DNA of 64,000 nucleotides from assembly GCA_017451025.1 (NCBI GenBank), contig JAFSSM010000046.1, forward strand, positions 1-64,000, given 5' to 3'. This DNA is from Synergistaceae bacterium (GTDB lineage: Bacteria; Synergistota; Synergistia; Synergistales; Aminobacteriaceae). Made by a program: the position numbers and the translations under genes. Below are positions 42,685 to 52,063 of this stretch, piece by piece. Under the pieces are notes generated by a model, which did not search any database, was not told the DNA's origin, and saw nothing but the letters and a program-made list of their open reading frames with translations. Within the stretch, counting starts at the first letter, position 1; the number at the start of each line of letters is the position of its first letter.

Positions 42685-43560
42685 CTAATTTCTGCCGCTT
42701 CTGCGGAATGTTCCGTCAGAATTGTAGATGTATGTTTCTGAACGTTTCGCCGAAGGGTTCACGACTCCCAAGTCCTGCCCGTTAAGCACTACCTGAGCCG
42801 CGCTTGGCCTGCCGAACACCACGCGTGCCGGAGCGTTCAAATCCCAGCGCACAGAGTCTCCGCGCCTAAGCGTACGCCTGAACACCGGCTGTGCATTCCC
42901 GAAAGCTACGCTCAGCCACACGTCATTGACAGCACGAATCTCCAGTGAAGGACTTACGGGCTGTTCTGGCTCTTCGTCCTGCGATTCATCGTCGGACACC
43001 GTTACGCTGACTGCTTCGCCGTTAATATCCGCGATAACATCTCCTGAAGCCGTGCTTATCGCCGAAACCGGGCTTGTCGTACCGGAAAAGTTGAACAGCT
43101 TTAGATTGCGCAGGTCCAGTCCCGCATAATTCACGGCATACCAGACATAGCCGCCGGTGCCTAAAAGTGCCGCAACAAGTACTAAAAACAGCCAGAAGTG
43201 CGACGCCGGCTTAAAGCCCTTAGGAATTGACGAGCCGTTGCCCAGAATGTTCTTCATGTTCTTGGGCTGGCGGGGTTCCTGCTTTTTGCCGGGTACCTGC
43301 TTCCTGTCCAGACGGTCAAGCTGGGACATAAATTCTTCCTGCATGTCCTCAGCGTCTATCAGCTTGAGGTACGTCCTCACGAAGCCCTTGATGTACACCG
43401 TCTCCGGAAAACCCTCGTAATTCCCGTTCTCAATGCCCCTGAGATATTCGGGGCGGATTTTCGTGCGGTCAAATACCGTCTCAAGGGTCATGCCGATTGC
43501 TTCACGGCGTTCTGTCAGCGTTTGCCCCAATACCACGAGGGCATCATCATTCTCTGTCAA
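42685..43560 (-). CDS. rodZ: RodZ-like cell-shape protein
   Basis: A 291-residue protein. The N-terminal helix-turn-helix (LGQTLTERREAIGMTLETVF, IRPEYLRGIENGNYEGFPE) is of RodZ type and binds MreB. A single membrane segment lies near residues 125-147 (FWLFLVLVAALLGTGGYVW), and a periplasmic DUF4115 domain follows at the end (LEIRAVNDVWLSVAFGN). RodZ links MreB to the wall-synthesis machinery and helps keep a rod shape. Its start overlaps the rpe end by 14 bases. Confidence 0.9.
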   Translation of the reverse strand: MTENDDALVVLGQTLTERREAIGMTLETVFDRTKIRPEYLRGIENGNYEGFPETVYIKGFVRTYLKLIDAEDMQEEFMSQLDRLDRKQVPGKKQEPRQPKNMKNILGNGSSIPKGFKPASHFWLFLVLVAALLGTGGYVWYAVNYAGLDLRNLKLFNFSGTTSPVSAISTASGDVIADINGEAVSVTVSDDESQDEEPEQPVSPSLEIRAVNDVWLSVAFGNAQPVFRRTLRRGDSVRWDLNAPARVVFGRPSAAQVVLNGQDLGVVNPSAKRSETYIYNSDGTFRRSGRN

Positions 43561-44230
43561 GTTTCCTCACTGCCTCCTTTATATCAGCCAGCCACAAATC
43601 GGGCCTGGCCTGCGCAAATACTGCGCTTCCCATCACTATCACATCACACCCTGCAAGTACTGCACGGGATATATTATCCCCGTTTATCCCTCCGTCAATC
43701 TCTATCACATAATTATGTTTATGCACCGCCCTGAAGCTGGCAAGCTCCCTCACTTTCTCAAGCGAACTCTCTATGAATTTCTGGCCGCCAAATCCCGGAG
43801 TCACTGACATCACCAGCACCAAATCCGCAAGTTCCAGCACGGACTTGACGCTCGCAACCGGAGTCGGAGGGCACAGCGCAATTCCGGCCTTGAGTCCTGC
43901 ACTCTTAATCATGCTGAGTGAGGCATGAAGAAGGTGTGATTCTGTCTCGGCATGAATTGTGATAAGCGATGTTCCGGAGTTCATGAAGAGAGGAAGAATC
44001 GTCTCCAGCCTGTCAATCATGAGGTGAGTATCGATAAATGCGTCGGGGTATCTTTTTCTGAGGGAACGTGCGAACTCCGGCCCGAAGGACAGATTGCGCA
44101 CAAAATGCCCGTCCATGATGTCGAGGTGAAGCCAGTCGTAATTTTTCCCCAGCGAATCAACCGAGCCTGCAATGTTCAGAGGGTCAGCCCCCAGCAATGA
44201 CGGAGCAATAATAATGTCTCTGTTAAGCAT
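43547..44230 (-). CDS. rpe: Ribulose-phosphate 3-epimerase
   Basis: A 227-residue TIM-barrel enzyme with IIIAPSLLGADPLNIAGSVD, the metal site LHLDIMDGHFVRNLSFG, MSVTPGFGGQKFIES, and EIDGGINGDNISRAVLAGCD. It interconverts ribulose 5-phosphate and xylulose 5-phosphate in the pentose phosphate pathway. The ATG at 44230 is chosen because the family starts there and AAGG lies ten bases upstream; the longer frame from 44257 would overlap the PASTA gene. Confidence 0.97.
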   Translation of the reverse strand: MLNRDIIIAPSLLGADPLNIAGSVDSLGKNYDWLHLDIMDGHFVRNLSFGPEFARSLRKRYPDAFIDTHLMIDRLETILPLFMNSGTSLITIHAETESHLLHASLSMIKSAGLKAGIALCPPTPVASVKSVLELADLVLVMSVTPGFGGQKFIESSLEKVRELASFRAVHKHNYVIEIDGGINGDNISRAVLAGCDVIVMGSAVFAQARPDLWLADIKEAVRKLDRE

Positions 44231-44231
44231 G

Positions 44232-45446
44232 TTACTTCTGCCTTTCCTGCCACACAAATTCGCCGCCGAGATATATGCTGATTACGCATTCCTGCGTGTA
44301 GCTGGCGTTTGTGCTTATGCTCTCTCCGCTCCGCACCTGCCGGTTCAGCACGTCGCGCTTGCCTGACGGGTCAGCGATCTCGATTCTGAGATTCATCGGC
44401 CTTGCGATCGGCGGCACAACGTAGCGGATTCTCGCGGTCTTTGTGCGTCCGCCCGACGATGCCTGAGCGGGAGCTGGTGTCTGAGTCTGTGCCGGTGCCG
44501 GAGTGCTTGGAGCTGATGCCTGAGTTTGGGCCGGTGCCGCTGGCTGTGATGTTGCCTGCCTGATCGCTTCCTGCGGGGTCTGGGCTTTTTGCGTAGAGGT
44601 CTGCGCAGGAGCTGAGGACTTGGCCGGAGTTTGGGGCTGTGTTTGAGTCGTCTGTCCCTGCTGAGTTACGACTCTCTTTCCGCCAGTGCTCGAGTCTGCG
44701 TCCATGTATCCGGCGGGCCGCCTCTGGGTCGCAAGTTTCAGGATAACTCCCTGCCCTGACTTTATGGCTGTTCCTGCTCCGGGCTGAGTCTCAATCGCTA
44801 ATCCTTCAGGCACCAGCGGACTGTAGACCTTGTTGACCGAATTAACCTTGATACCGCTCGCCGCGAGAATGTTTCGCGCTTCAGATTCACTCATTCTGTT
44901 TACGTCGGGCACTGTAACGTTTCCGTTCTGGTCTCCTGCGTCCTGAACGAGCAGGTCAATTTTTCGCCCCGCCGCAATATTCGCAGGAGCGGCCGGACTC
45001 TGTGCAATTACTGTCCCGGGCTGAATATTTCCTTCGCGAATCCGCACAACATCTCCAAGCGCAAAACCCTGTGCCCTTATGTCCGCCTGAGCATCAGAGA
45101 GATTCTTTCCGGCTACATCAGGGACCGGGTGAAGCTCTCCGCCCTTTGCGACCTGAAGCACAATCACTTTGCCCTTGCGAAGTTCTGTCCCGGCACTTGG
45201 TGACTGCGCAAGGACTCTCCCTTCCGGAAGAGTTGACGCTACCGGCTCAATCTGCACAACAAGTTCGAGCCTCTCTGCCTCTGCCACAGCTTCGACAGCT
45301 GTTTTGTTCAGGAAGGACGGCACAACTGAAATTCTATCCGGCTTCATGAACACTGTGTAAACCACGATAGCACCAGAGGCAAAAATGATAAGTGCTATCA
45401 TGAAAAATATAAGTCCGAATCCTCCTGCTCCCCTGCGCAACTTCAT
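44232..45446 (-). CDS. Membrane-anchored PASTA-domain protein without kinase
   Basis: A 404-residue protein with a short basic cytoplasmic start, one membrane segment (FGLIFFMIALIIFASGAIVV), three PASTA domains (about residues 40-105, 106-170, 173-240) and a Pro/Ala/Gln/Thr-rich linker before a small C-terminal domain with two strands near ECVISIYLGGEFVW. PASTA domains bind peptidoglycan fragments. They usually belong to Ser/Thr kinases or penicillin-binding proteins, but no kinase or transpeptidase part is present. It lies between rpe and an ankyrin gene, in a cluster with rodZ and lepB, so an envelope role is likely. Confidence 0.87.
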   Translation of the reverse strand: MKLRRGAGGFGLIFFMIALIIFASGAIVVYTVFMKPDRISVVPSFLNKTAVEAVAEAERLELVVQIEPVASTLPEGRVLAQSPSAGTELRKGKVIVLQVAKGGELHPVPDVAGKNLSDAQADIRAQGFALGDVVRIREGNIQPGTVIAQSPAAPANIAAGRKIDLLVQDAGDQNGNVTVPDVNRMSESEARNILAASGIKVNSVNKVYSPLVPEGLAIETQPGAGTAIKSGQGVILKLATQRRPAGYMDADSSTGGKRVVTQQGQTTQTQPQTPAKSSAPAQTSTQKAQTPQEAIRQATSQPAAPAQTQASAPSTPAPAQTQTPAPAQASSGGRTKTARIRYVVPPIARPMNLRIEIADPSGKRDVLNRQVRSGESISTNASYTQECVISIYLGGEFVWQERQK

Positions 45447-46162
45447 TCCCCTCTAATCTTTCTGACAATTTCCCTGACAGCATTTGCATCCTTGAGCCTG
45501 CTGTTCTGCTGGGCATAATACAGTACCGTCCTGCCTTCGTTGTCGGCGGCGTGAACATCTGAGCCTGCATTTATCAGTGCGGTTATCACTTCCGGAGTGT
45601 TCCATTGTGCCGCGAGCATAAGTGCAGTCCTGCCGCTATTGTCCGTAACGTCGTCCGCCCCTCCCTCAATCAGAACGTTCACAACTTCGGGATCGGGGTT
45701 ATTCATCGCCGCATAGAGCAGTGCACTCACACCGTTTGAGTCCTTCATGTTGGGATTAGCCCCTGCCGCTAGAAGCACCTTGACGACATCACGGGTATTC
45801 TTGCGTGCGGCTCCCATAAGTGCAGTAAGTCCGTCATACCTCGCAGCATTAACCTCCGCTTCTGCCTTAATCAGAAGTCTTAACACTTCCGGACTCCCGT
45901 TTACCGATGCCCACATCAGAGCAGTATTGCCGTCATGTGCCTTGAAGTTCACATCGGCTCCGGCATTGAGCAGCGCACTGACAACTTCAGGAGTGTTACT
46001 CCTCGCGGCAACCATCAGCGGCGTGAAGGCATTATCTCGCGCAGCATTGACATTAGCACCGGCTTCTATCTCGTCAATTATTTGCTGGGCTGTTCCGGAT
46101 TGGCATAGCTCGAAGAATTTATCCTCCTGTTCCTTTTGGATTACACTTCGGAATTTCGCCAT
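45443..46162 (-). CDS. Ankyrin-repeat protein (third of a tandem array)
   Basis: A 239-residue protein made of about six ankyrin repeats after a conserved N-cap (AKFRSVIQKEQEDKFFELCQ). The repeats follow the pattern TPLMVAARSNTPEVVSALLN, AGADVNFKAHDGNTALMWAS. Ankyrins bind other proteins; there is no signal peptide or membrane segment. The ATG at 46162 shares a base with the stop of the preceding ankyrin gene (TGATG), and its own end overlaps the PASTA gene by four bases. It is one of three paralogues that separate rsmB from the PASTA gene. Confidence 0.88.
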   Translation of the reverse strand: MAKFRSVIQKEQEDKFFELCQSGTAQQIIDEIEAGANVNAARDNAFTPLMVAARSNTPEVVSALLNAGADVNFKAHDGNTALMWASVNGSPEVLRLLIKAEAEVNAARYDGLTALMGAARKNTRDVVKVLLAAGANPNMKDSNGVSALLYAAMNNPDPEVVNVLIEGGADDVTDNSGRTALMLAAQWNTPEVITALINAGSDVHAADNEGRTVLYYAQQNSRLKDANAVREIVRKIRGE

Positions 46163-46875
46163 CATGCCCTCCCAACCCAAAGCCTGCCTATTACGTCGCT
46201 GCCCTTGAGCTTGTCGTTAAGCATGGCGTAATCCAGTGCAGATTTTCCGTCGTTGTCCCGTGCAAGAATATTTGCCCCTGCTTCGAGAAGCGCATTCACT
46301 ACTTCGGGGACGTTCCAGATTGCCGCGAGCATAAGCGCAGTTTTTCCGCTCTTCTCCGTAACATCGTCTGCTCCGCCGTCAATCAGGACATTCACTACTT
46401 CGGGACTGGGATTATTCATTGCGGCATAAAGCAGGGCGGTCATTCTGTTAGTGTCTATTGCGTTGGGGTTAGCTCCGGCTTTCAGGAGAGTATTCACCAC
46501 TTCCGCAGTGTTTTGCTTGGCCGCAAACATCAGGGGGGTAATTCTGTCGTCCCTTGAGGAATTAGGGTCAGCTCCGGCATCAAGCAGTACTTTCACGGCT
46601 TCGGGAGTGTTCCATCTAGCCGCCCAGCCCAGCGCAGTATTGCCGTCCTGTTCAAGCGCGTAAATATTTGCTCCGGCATTGAGCAGTGCACGGATAACAT
46701 CAGGAGTATTTTTGTGTGCGGCCCCCATCAAAGCAGTGCTGTCGTATTCGTAAACGTAATTAACGTCTGCTCCGGCATCTATTGCGTCCAAAACCTCCTG
46801 AACTGTGCCGGATTCGCAGAGGTCAAAGAATTTGTCCTGTTCTTCCTTCTCGATAACTTTGCGGAATTTCGCCAT
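46162..46875 (-). CDS. Ankyrin-repeat protein (second of a tandem array)
   Basis: A 237-residue paralogue with the same N-cap (MAKFRKVIEKEEQDKFFDLC) and about six repeats (TPDVIRALLNAGANIYALEQ, TALMLAAIWNVPEVVNALLE). It is closest to the following gene, indicating recent tandem duplication. A conserved segment NPSPEVVNVLIDGGADDVTE is shared between both copies. Cytoplasmic. Partner unknown. Confidence 0.88.
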   Translation of the reverse strand: MAKFRKVIEKEEQDKFFDLCESGTVQEVLDAIDAGADVNYVYEYDSTALMGAAHKNTPDVIRALLNAGANIYALEQDGNTALGWAARWNTPEAVKVLLDAGADPNSSRDDRITPLMFAAKQNTAEVVNTLLKAGANPNAIDTNRMTALLYAAMNNPSPEVVNVLIDGGADDVTEKSGKTALMLAAIWNVPEVVNALLEAGANILARDNDGKSALDYAMLNDKLKGSDVIGRLWVGRA

Positions 46876-47670
46876 TTAAGCCCTCCTCGCAGATATTCTC
46901 TCTATGATTCCTGTATTCTTCAGCTTTTCATTCTCAAGTGCATAATCAAGTGCAGTTTTGCAATCCTTATCCACAGCGTCAACGTCAGACCCGGCCTCAA
47001 GAATCGCCGCGACAATTTCGGGCGAGTTCCATCGTGCCGCAAACATAAGGGCAGTGCGTCCGTCAAGGGTTACCGAATCATAAGCCCCTGCATCAAGCAA
47101 TGTTTTGACGACCGCAAGGCTGTGCGAGTTCATGGCAGCATAATGAAGTGAAGTCATTCCGTTTGAGGCTTTGGCGTTGACGAAGGCACCAGCTCTCAGC
47201 AGGACATTTACGGTTTGGGGATCGTCCTTACGTGCGGCATACATCAGCGCGGTTATTCCGTCGCACCTTGTCGCGTTTACGTCCGAACCTGCCTTCAGGA
47301 GAGCTTCGAGGACAGCATTAGTCCCTCTCACGGCAGACAGCATCAGTATCGTTGTACCGTCATGTGCTTTTGTGTTTGCCAGCATACCCCGCTGGATCAG
47401 GAGCATTATCGCATTTTCAGAAAGTTTGCTGTTCAGGATAATGTTCATCATCTCAATATAACCCTTGCCCTCAATATTAAGGTGTCCTCCGGCATCCAGA
47501 AGGACCCTGACGGATTCAATGTCCCTGTTGAACATCGCGGCGATACCGAGAGGCATATAACCGTCAGGAGTCCGGGCGTTCACGTCTGCACCGGCCCTTA
47601 TTGCCGCAAGTATCTCGTCAGCCGAGCCGTTCCTGCAAAGCTCAAAAAAACTCTCGTTGAATGTTGCCAA
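46876..47670 (-). CDS. Ankyrin-repeat protein (first of a tandem array)
   Basis: A 264-residue ankyrin protein with a related but more distant N-cap (ATFNESFFELCRNGSADEIL) and about seven repeats (TALMFAARWNSPEIVAAILE, AGSDVDAVDKDCKTALDYAL). It follows rsmB by 13 bases and ends one base before the next ankyrin gene. All three lie in a minus-strand cluster of otherwise housekeeping genes. Confidence 0.88.
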   Translation of the reverse strand: MATFNESFFELCRNGSADEILAAIRAGADVNARTPDGYMPLGIAAMFNRDIESVRVLLDAGGHLNIEGKGYIEMMNIILNSKLSENAIMLLIQRGMLANTKAHDGTTILMLSAVRGTNAVLEALLKAGSDVNATRCDGITALMYAARKDDPQTVNVLLRAGAFVNAKASNGMTSLHYAAMNSHSLAVVKTLLDAGAYDSVTLDGRTALMFAARWNSPEIVAAILEAGSDVDAVDKDCKTALDYALENEKLKNTGIIERISARRA

Positions 47671-47683
47671 GAAGATTTACCTC

Positions 47684-49009
47684 TCACTTCTTCAGTATCA
47701 GCGCGCAGTAAAACCCGTCAAGCCATGCATTGCGCGGCCAGATGTAAATACCGTAAGGCTTGCCCTTCCTGAACATGCTTCCACGCCAGCCGATCAGCCC
47801 CGTCATGTCCGAACAGTCAGTGTGATTCATCAGGACTTGCGCAACTACATTCTCGTTCTCCTGTTTCAGCAGCGAGCAAGTAACGTACAGCACATGACCT
47901 CCGGGCTTGCAGAGACTCACAGCGTGTTCCAGAAGTTTGGTCTGTATTCCCGCAAATCCGTCGAGTTTCTGCCAGTCAAGCCGCCATTTCGACTCGGGCT
48001 TGCGCGTCCATGTGCCCGAACATGAACACGGAGCATCCAGCACCACGAACGACGGCTGAACTTCCGGCTCAAGCACAACTGCATCACCGACTCTGAACAC
48101 TGCCCGGTCCGTCAGGCCAAGACGCGAAAATTCCCCTGCTGCACTCTTCGAGCGTCCCTCCGAAATGTCCCAGCACTCTATCTGTGAGTCAGGACATTCC
48201 TGCAAAATCTGGCAGGCCTTCACTCCGCGCCCAGAGCACATGTCTAGAATGCGCCCTCCCTCGTAGAATTTCCCGACAAGAGAGGCCGCAAGTATCGAGC
48301 TTTCCGATTGGACAGTGCACAGCCCGGAACTGAAGCCTGGTACGTTCACGGGAAGTACTGTGCTTGCGAGTCTTAGCGCGGAAGAAATATCAGAAGGGTA
48401 ATAGCGTATTTCCTGAGCTTGGAGCAGAGCAGAAAGTTCGTCGAGTTTTCCGGGTGTGGGTCTTAGCGAGGCGCAAGCGGGCTGAAGCATCATCGCGAAA
48501 ATGTCCCCTAGTTCCGGGCGGCTCCACGTTTTCAGCCACGCAGGCAATGACCACACCGGAATCCCGGAGTACATTGCGCGTTCCTCGAGCACTGATGACT
48601 TGCTCATTGCCTCCAGAATTTCGCCGCCGGTTTCGCTGACCTTGTGGAGCACCGCGTTTGCAACCGAAGCGTACTTTGCCGTTTCCTCGCGACGTTTCAG
48701 GTAGTCGATTATGCCGTTAATCAGCACGCCTTCCGAAAATCTCCGCAGTTCAAGTATTCCGCCAGTACCCATAGTTATGCCGACGCTTACCTGAACCGGC
48801 AGTTTTTCTTGGGAGCGCATAAAACGTCCGGCTATATTTTCCCAGAGTTCTTTTCGCCTCATCATGATGTAGACCAGCGACGAGGCCAGCGAAATATCAG
48901 GAGCCTTCATCTTCTCGCGGTCTGCCAGCTTACGCAGTACCTCAGACGCAAATGCTCCTGTTGTTATGTCCGATGTTAAAACTTTTAGGGCAGCTTCTAT
49001 TCCCCGCAA
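47684..49009 (-). CDS. rsmB: 16S rRNA m5C967 methyltransferase RsmB
   Basis: A 441-residue RsmB/Sun protein. The N-terminal NusB-like domain begins EAALKVLTSDITTGAFASEV, then a SAM-binding domain with ILDMCSGRGVKACQI, the catalytic Cys in LDAPCSCSGTWTRKP and the second Cys in VLYVTCSLLKQEN. It methylates C967 of 16S rRNA. The TTG at 49009 is preferred: it lies just after the stop of the upstream gene, GGAGG is 11 bases upstream, and the family N-terminus fits. An ATG at 49096 would overlap the upstream gene by 82 bases. Confidence 0.92.
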   Translation of the reverse strand: MRGIEAALKVLTSDITTGAFASEVLRKLADREKMKAPDISLASSLVYIMMRRKELWENIAGRFMRSQEKLPVQVSVGITMGTGGILELRRFSEGVLINGIIDYLKRREETAKYASVANAVLHKVSETGGEILEAMSKSSVLEERAMYSGIPVWSLPAWLKTWSRPELGDIFAMMLQPACASLRPTPGKLDELSALLQAQEIRYYPSDISSALRLASTVLPVNVPGFSSGLCTVQSESSILAASLVGKFYEGGRILDMCSGRGVKACQILQECPDSQIECWDISEGRSKSAAGEFSRLGLTDRAVFRVGDAVVLEPEVQPSFVVLDAPCSCSGTWTRKPESKWRLDWQKLDGFAGIQTKLLEHAVSLCKPGGHVLYVTCSLLKQENENVVAQVLMNHTDCSDMTGLIGWRGSMFRKGKPYGIYIWPRNAWLDGFYCALILKK

Positions 49010-49014
49010 TTCGC

Positions 49015-49704
49015 TTAACGCCTCCGCGATCTGCTTATGAGTATAAGCCTGACTAACTGAAGCACGGACATTAATGCGGCGGCTATGTACGTCCACGCGG
49101 CAGCAGTGAGTACTTTCTTGGCACCTGCCAGCTCATCCGGCGCAAGGGTGTGCGTCTGCTCAAGCAGTTTCAGGGCGCGGGAACTGGCGTTTATTTCGAC
49201 AGGAAGGGTTACGAGGTGGAAGACCAGTGCTCCCGTGAAGAGCATAATTCCCAGATTCACGAGCAGTGAATTAGCCATTAACAGCCCAATAATGAACAGG
49301 GGCATAGATGCGCTCGAGCAGATATTCACGACCGGAACGATTGAGTTCCTGAATATCAGAGGTGAGTAGGATTCGTGATGCTGTATTGCGTGGCCTACTT
49401 CGTGTGCCGCTACACCGATTGAGGCGATGCTGCGGTTTCCGTAGACGCTCTCGGAGAGATTCAGGGTCTTGTTGCGCGGATCGTAGTGGTCTGTGAGCGA
49501 ACCTGCTACCCTGTTGATGGGCATCGATGCCATTCCGTAGAGGGTCAGGAGCATTCTGGCGACGCTGTCCGCCGTAACGTTTCCTCTTGCTGCTACCTGG
49601 CTGTACTTGTTGAATGTTGACTGCACCCGCGACTGTGCCCACCCTGAGAGCAGAACTGCGGGTATAAGTATAAGCATAGTAGGGTCTAATCCGTAACCTA
49701 ACAT
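49015..49704 (-). CDS. Neutral zinc metallopeptidase, YugP family
   Basis: A 229-residue membrane protein. The zinc-binding motif is AAHEVGHAIQHHESY near residue 95. Membrane segments are seen near residues 7-22 and 120-165, with another at the C-terminus (AAAWTYIAAALMSVLQLVRL). This matches the YugP family (PF04298). Its physiological substrates are unknown. AGGAGGAAAATGCATC precedes the ATG. It lies 5 bases from rsmB. Confidence 0.9.
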   Translation of the reverse strand: MLGYGLDPTMLILIPAVLLSGWAQSRVQSTFNKYSQVAARGNVTADSVARMLLTLYGMASMPINRVAGSLTDHYDPRNKTLNLSESVYGNRSIASIGVAAHEVGHAIQHHESYSPLIFRNSIVPVVNICSSASMPLFIIGLLMANSLLVNLGIMLFTGALVFHLVTLPVEINASSRALKLLEQTHTLAPDELAGAKKVLTAAAWTYIAAALMSVLQLVRLILISRSRRR

Positions 49705-49752
49705 GATGCATTTTCCTCCTGTGTTAAATGTGAAGAATCAGTATAACATACA

Positions 49753-50310
49753 TTATTGAGACCATAGGCCGCGCTTTGCGTTCCTAGCCTCATTTTCGAA
49801 CTTCTTGAACAGTTCTTCATAGCGTTTATTCGGCTTGATGATCATCACCTTAGCATAACCGTCGAGCAATAATCTGGCGTTGAACATATCCTTTCGCATT
49901 GATGCTTCATCAATATTTTTGGGCTTGGCCGTCCAGATGTAAACCAGATGCCTGTTGTACCTGTCCTGAGGTGAAGCGTCATACTCAAGCCAGACGCGTT
50001 TTCCTGTCAGGGCCTCTTTCGTGAAATTGCTGGCCTCTTTACCGTAGAACTGCACCGGCTTGTTCGGGTGAACCGTCTCCGGTGTGTCCACGCCCAATAA
50101 CCTCACGCGGCGTTCTGCACCGTCAACCGTAACTACTGCAGTATCCCCGTCAATGACTCTCTTGATTGTCCCGGACACAAAGCCCGAATCGTCCTGCTGT
50201 TCAATTCCGCCGGAAAGATAGAGCAGAATTGCCGCAATAACCAGGATTATTATTTTCTTAGGGCCTAGCTTCACGATGTCCTCAAGTGTGATTTGCTGTT
50301 TTTTCGCCAA
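49753..50310 (-). CDS. Membrane-anchored thermonuclease-family nuclease
   Basis: A 185-residue protein with an N-terminal membrane segment (IIILVIAAILLYLSGG) and a staphylococcal-nuclease-like domain. Active-site residues are conserved: RVIDGDTAVVTV, RVRLLGVDTPETVH (Arg, Asp, Glu) and QDRYNRHLVYIW (Arg). It probably cleaves DNA or RNA at the outer face of the inner membrane. GGAGG lies before the ATG. It follows the C69 peptidase gene by 7 bases. Confidence 0.92.
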   Translation of the reverse strand: MAKKQQITLEDIVKLGPKKIIILVIAAILLYLSGGIEQQDDSGFVSGTIKRVIDGDTAVVTVDGAERRVRLLGVDTPETVHPNKPVQFYGKEASNFTKEALTGKRVWLEYDASPQDRYNRHLVYIWTAKPKNIDEASMRKDMFNARLLLDGYAKVMIIKPNKRYEELFKKFENEARNAKRGLWSQ

Positions 50311-50317
50311 CGAAAAA

Positions 50318-51970
50318 CTACCTCCTTACGTCCGCACAGACTCTCCCTGCACGTCTTGACCCGTCCTTGCCGACAAGAAGCATGTACAGATCCGTGAAGC
50401 AGGGCGTTGCGTCCTTCAGCCATTCTCCGCCTGTGAACTCTATGCACCCTCCGCTGATGCCTGCACACTTCGACCACGAAGAATATTCTGCATAGGACGG
50501 CCCGCAGATGCATTCGCCCGCTTCAAGCCCCGAAGGGTCAATCCCGTCAAGTTTTACCCGGAAATTCTCGCCGCTGTTCACCGCATTAACAGCCTCGCCG
50601 GTGATTATTCCCAGTGCATCCCTAAGTTCCGTCATAAGGTCTTTAACTCCGTCCGACCACTTCATCACCGAACCTTCCATCATTGCACGCGCAATATTAG
50701 GCTTGTAGCGCAGGCTGAGTTCTATCTGGCCGTCAATCTCGCTGAGTTCACGTTCCTCCTGTTTCTCGAACTCCGCAATCTTCGCGCACACAGCTTTCTC
50801 CTTTTCCTCACTCAGCATCTCGCACGCTGCCTGTACCTCCATTGCCCTGAACCACGCGTTATTGCGCCAGTCCATAGCTTCGGGCTTCAGCGAAAAATGC
50901 TGTGCCAAAGATTCGTCGGCTTCCACGTCCTCGTAGCCTTCAGGGTCTGACAGCATCCCCATGTACCACACCAGATAAGGGGAATAGGCAGGGCGGCCGA
51001 GTGCCTTCCTGATTGTGATTCTGTCGGGATTGTCCCTGATTTCGACTATCGTGCTCTCGAGCGTCTCCGTGTTGCAGATTGTGAGGGGCTTGGCGAAATG
51101 CGGGGGCTGTTCGTGCGAACGCAGAATAGCCTTCATCGTTTCGACGCTGACTTTGTGCGCGGGCTTAATCGAAAACGGAAGTCCCTGCCACTTCTGCCAT
51201 TTCAGGTCAGACAAGTCCATTTCAAGAAGCACCTCGAACGCCCGGATGTGCCTGTACGTGTTTTTGTCGAGGCCGTAGCTCTCCGGCGACTGAAAAACCC
51301 TCGCAAAATCAAACGTATATTCTTCCGGCTTGAACCACCCGCGTTTTTCCGCGTAGTTCACCAGCTCGTTATAGCCTTGTGCTTTTTTGTCGGGGTCATG
51401 TATCGTGTAATGATTCGGAATAACTGCAACTTCATCGTCAGGAACGCGCTCAACCGCATAGTGCTTTCCGTGAACGATCTGCATCACGAAAATTTCGTTC
51501 TTGTCGGCGAACGAATAACTCCTTCCGCTTGAAGCGTAGCCGTATTTATCGACCAGCCCGCACGCAATTTCGAGAGCTTCTCGTGCATCATGTGCTCTCT
51601 CAGCGACGAGCCGCCTCAATCCGTAGCCGATGCCGCCGTCCAGAAGTTCGGGTGAATCTTCGCGGGAGTCTGCGCAGTTGTTCGTGCAGATCACTACACC
51701 GTGCCCGTTGACGTAGAGATCGCAGAAGGCAGAGTCAGACGGGTCATCGCTGAAAGTCTGCGCTTCAGCCCAGAAAAGATTGGTGCGTGTATCGTAAAGT
51801 TCGAGTGCGGACAGATTCGGCTCAAAGGTTATTGTGGTTCCGGGATGCCTCCGCTTTTTCTTGACCAGGTGCGTCTGCATAATGAAGCGGCCCGGTGCGT
51901 CCTCGTTGTGCCCAACAAGAACTTCACCGGAAGCAGAAGCACGGCGGCCTGCAAGAATTGTCATGCACAT
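50318..51970 (-). CDS. C69-family dipeptidase (PepD type)
   Basis: A 550-residue Ntn-hydrolase of family C69/U34. The second residue Cys (MCMTILAGRRASASGEVLVG) aligns with the N-terminal nucleophile exposed after Met removal, and GHNEDAPGRF, VVICTNNCADSREDSPE and ARDAREALEIA-like ERAHDAREALEIACGL are family features. These enzymes cleave dipeptides. There is no signal peptide, so it acts in the cytoplasm and may feed amino acids to the peptide-fermenting metabolism expected of this group. TAGGAGA lies before the ATG. Confidence 0.92.
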   Translation of the reverse strand: MCMTILAGRRASASGEVLVGHNEDAPGRFIMQTHLVKKKRRHPGTTITFEPNLSALELYDTRTNLFWAEAQTFSDDPSDSAFCDLYVNGHGVVICTNNCADSREDSPELLDGGIGYGLRRLVAERAHDAREALEIACGLVDKYGYASSGRSYSFADKNEIFVMQIVHGKHYAVERVPDDEVAVIPNHYTIHDPDKKAQGYNELVNYAEKRGWFKPEEYTFDFARVFQSPESYGLDKNTYRHIRAFEVLLEMDLSDLKWQKWQGLPFSIKPAHKVSVETMKAILRSHEQPPHFAKPLTICNTETLESTIVEIRDNPDRITIRKALGRPAYSPYLVWYMGMLSDPEGYEDVEADESLAQHFSLKPEAMDWRNNAWFRAMEVQAACEMLSEEKEKAVCAKIAEFEKQEERELSEIDGQIELSLRYKPNIARAMMEGSVMKWSDGVKDLMTELRDALGIITGEAVNAVNSGENFRVKLDGIDPSGLEAGECICGPSYAEYSSWSKCAGISGGCIEFTGGEWLKDATPCFTDLYMLLVGKDGSRRAGRVCADVRR

Positions 51971-52063
51971 ATTAAAAGTTTAGTCTCCTATGGAAAAATT
52001 TACGCATATTTTAGCTTATAATTAGGCACAAATACTATTTATTAGCAGAGGGATGTGGAATTA

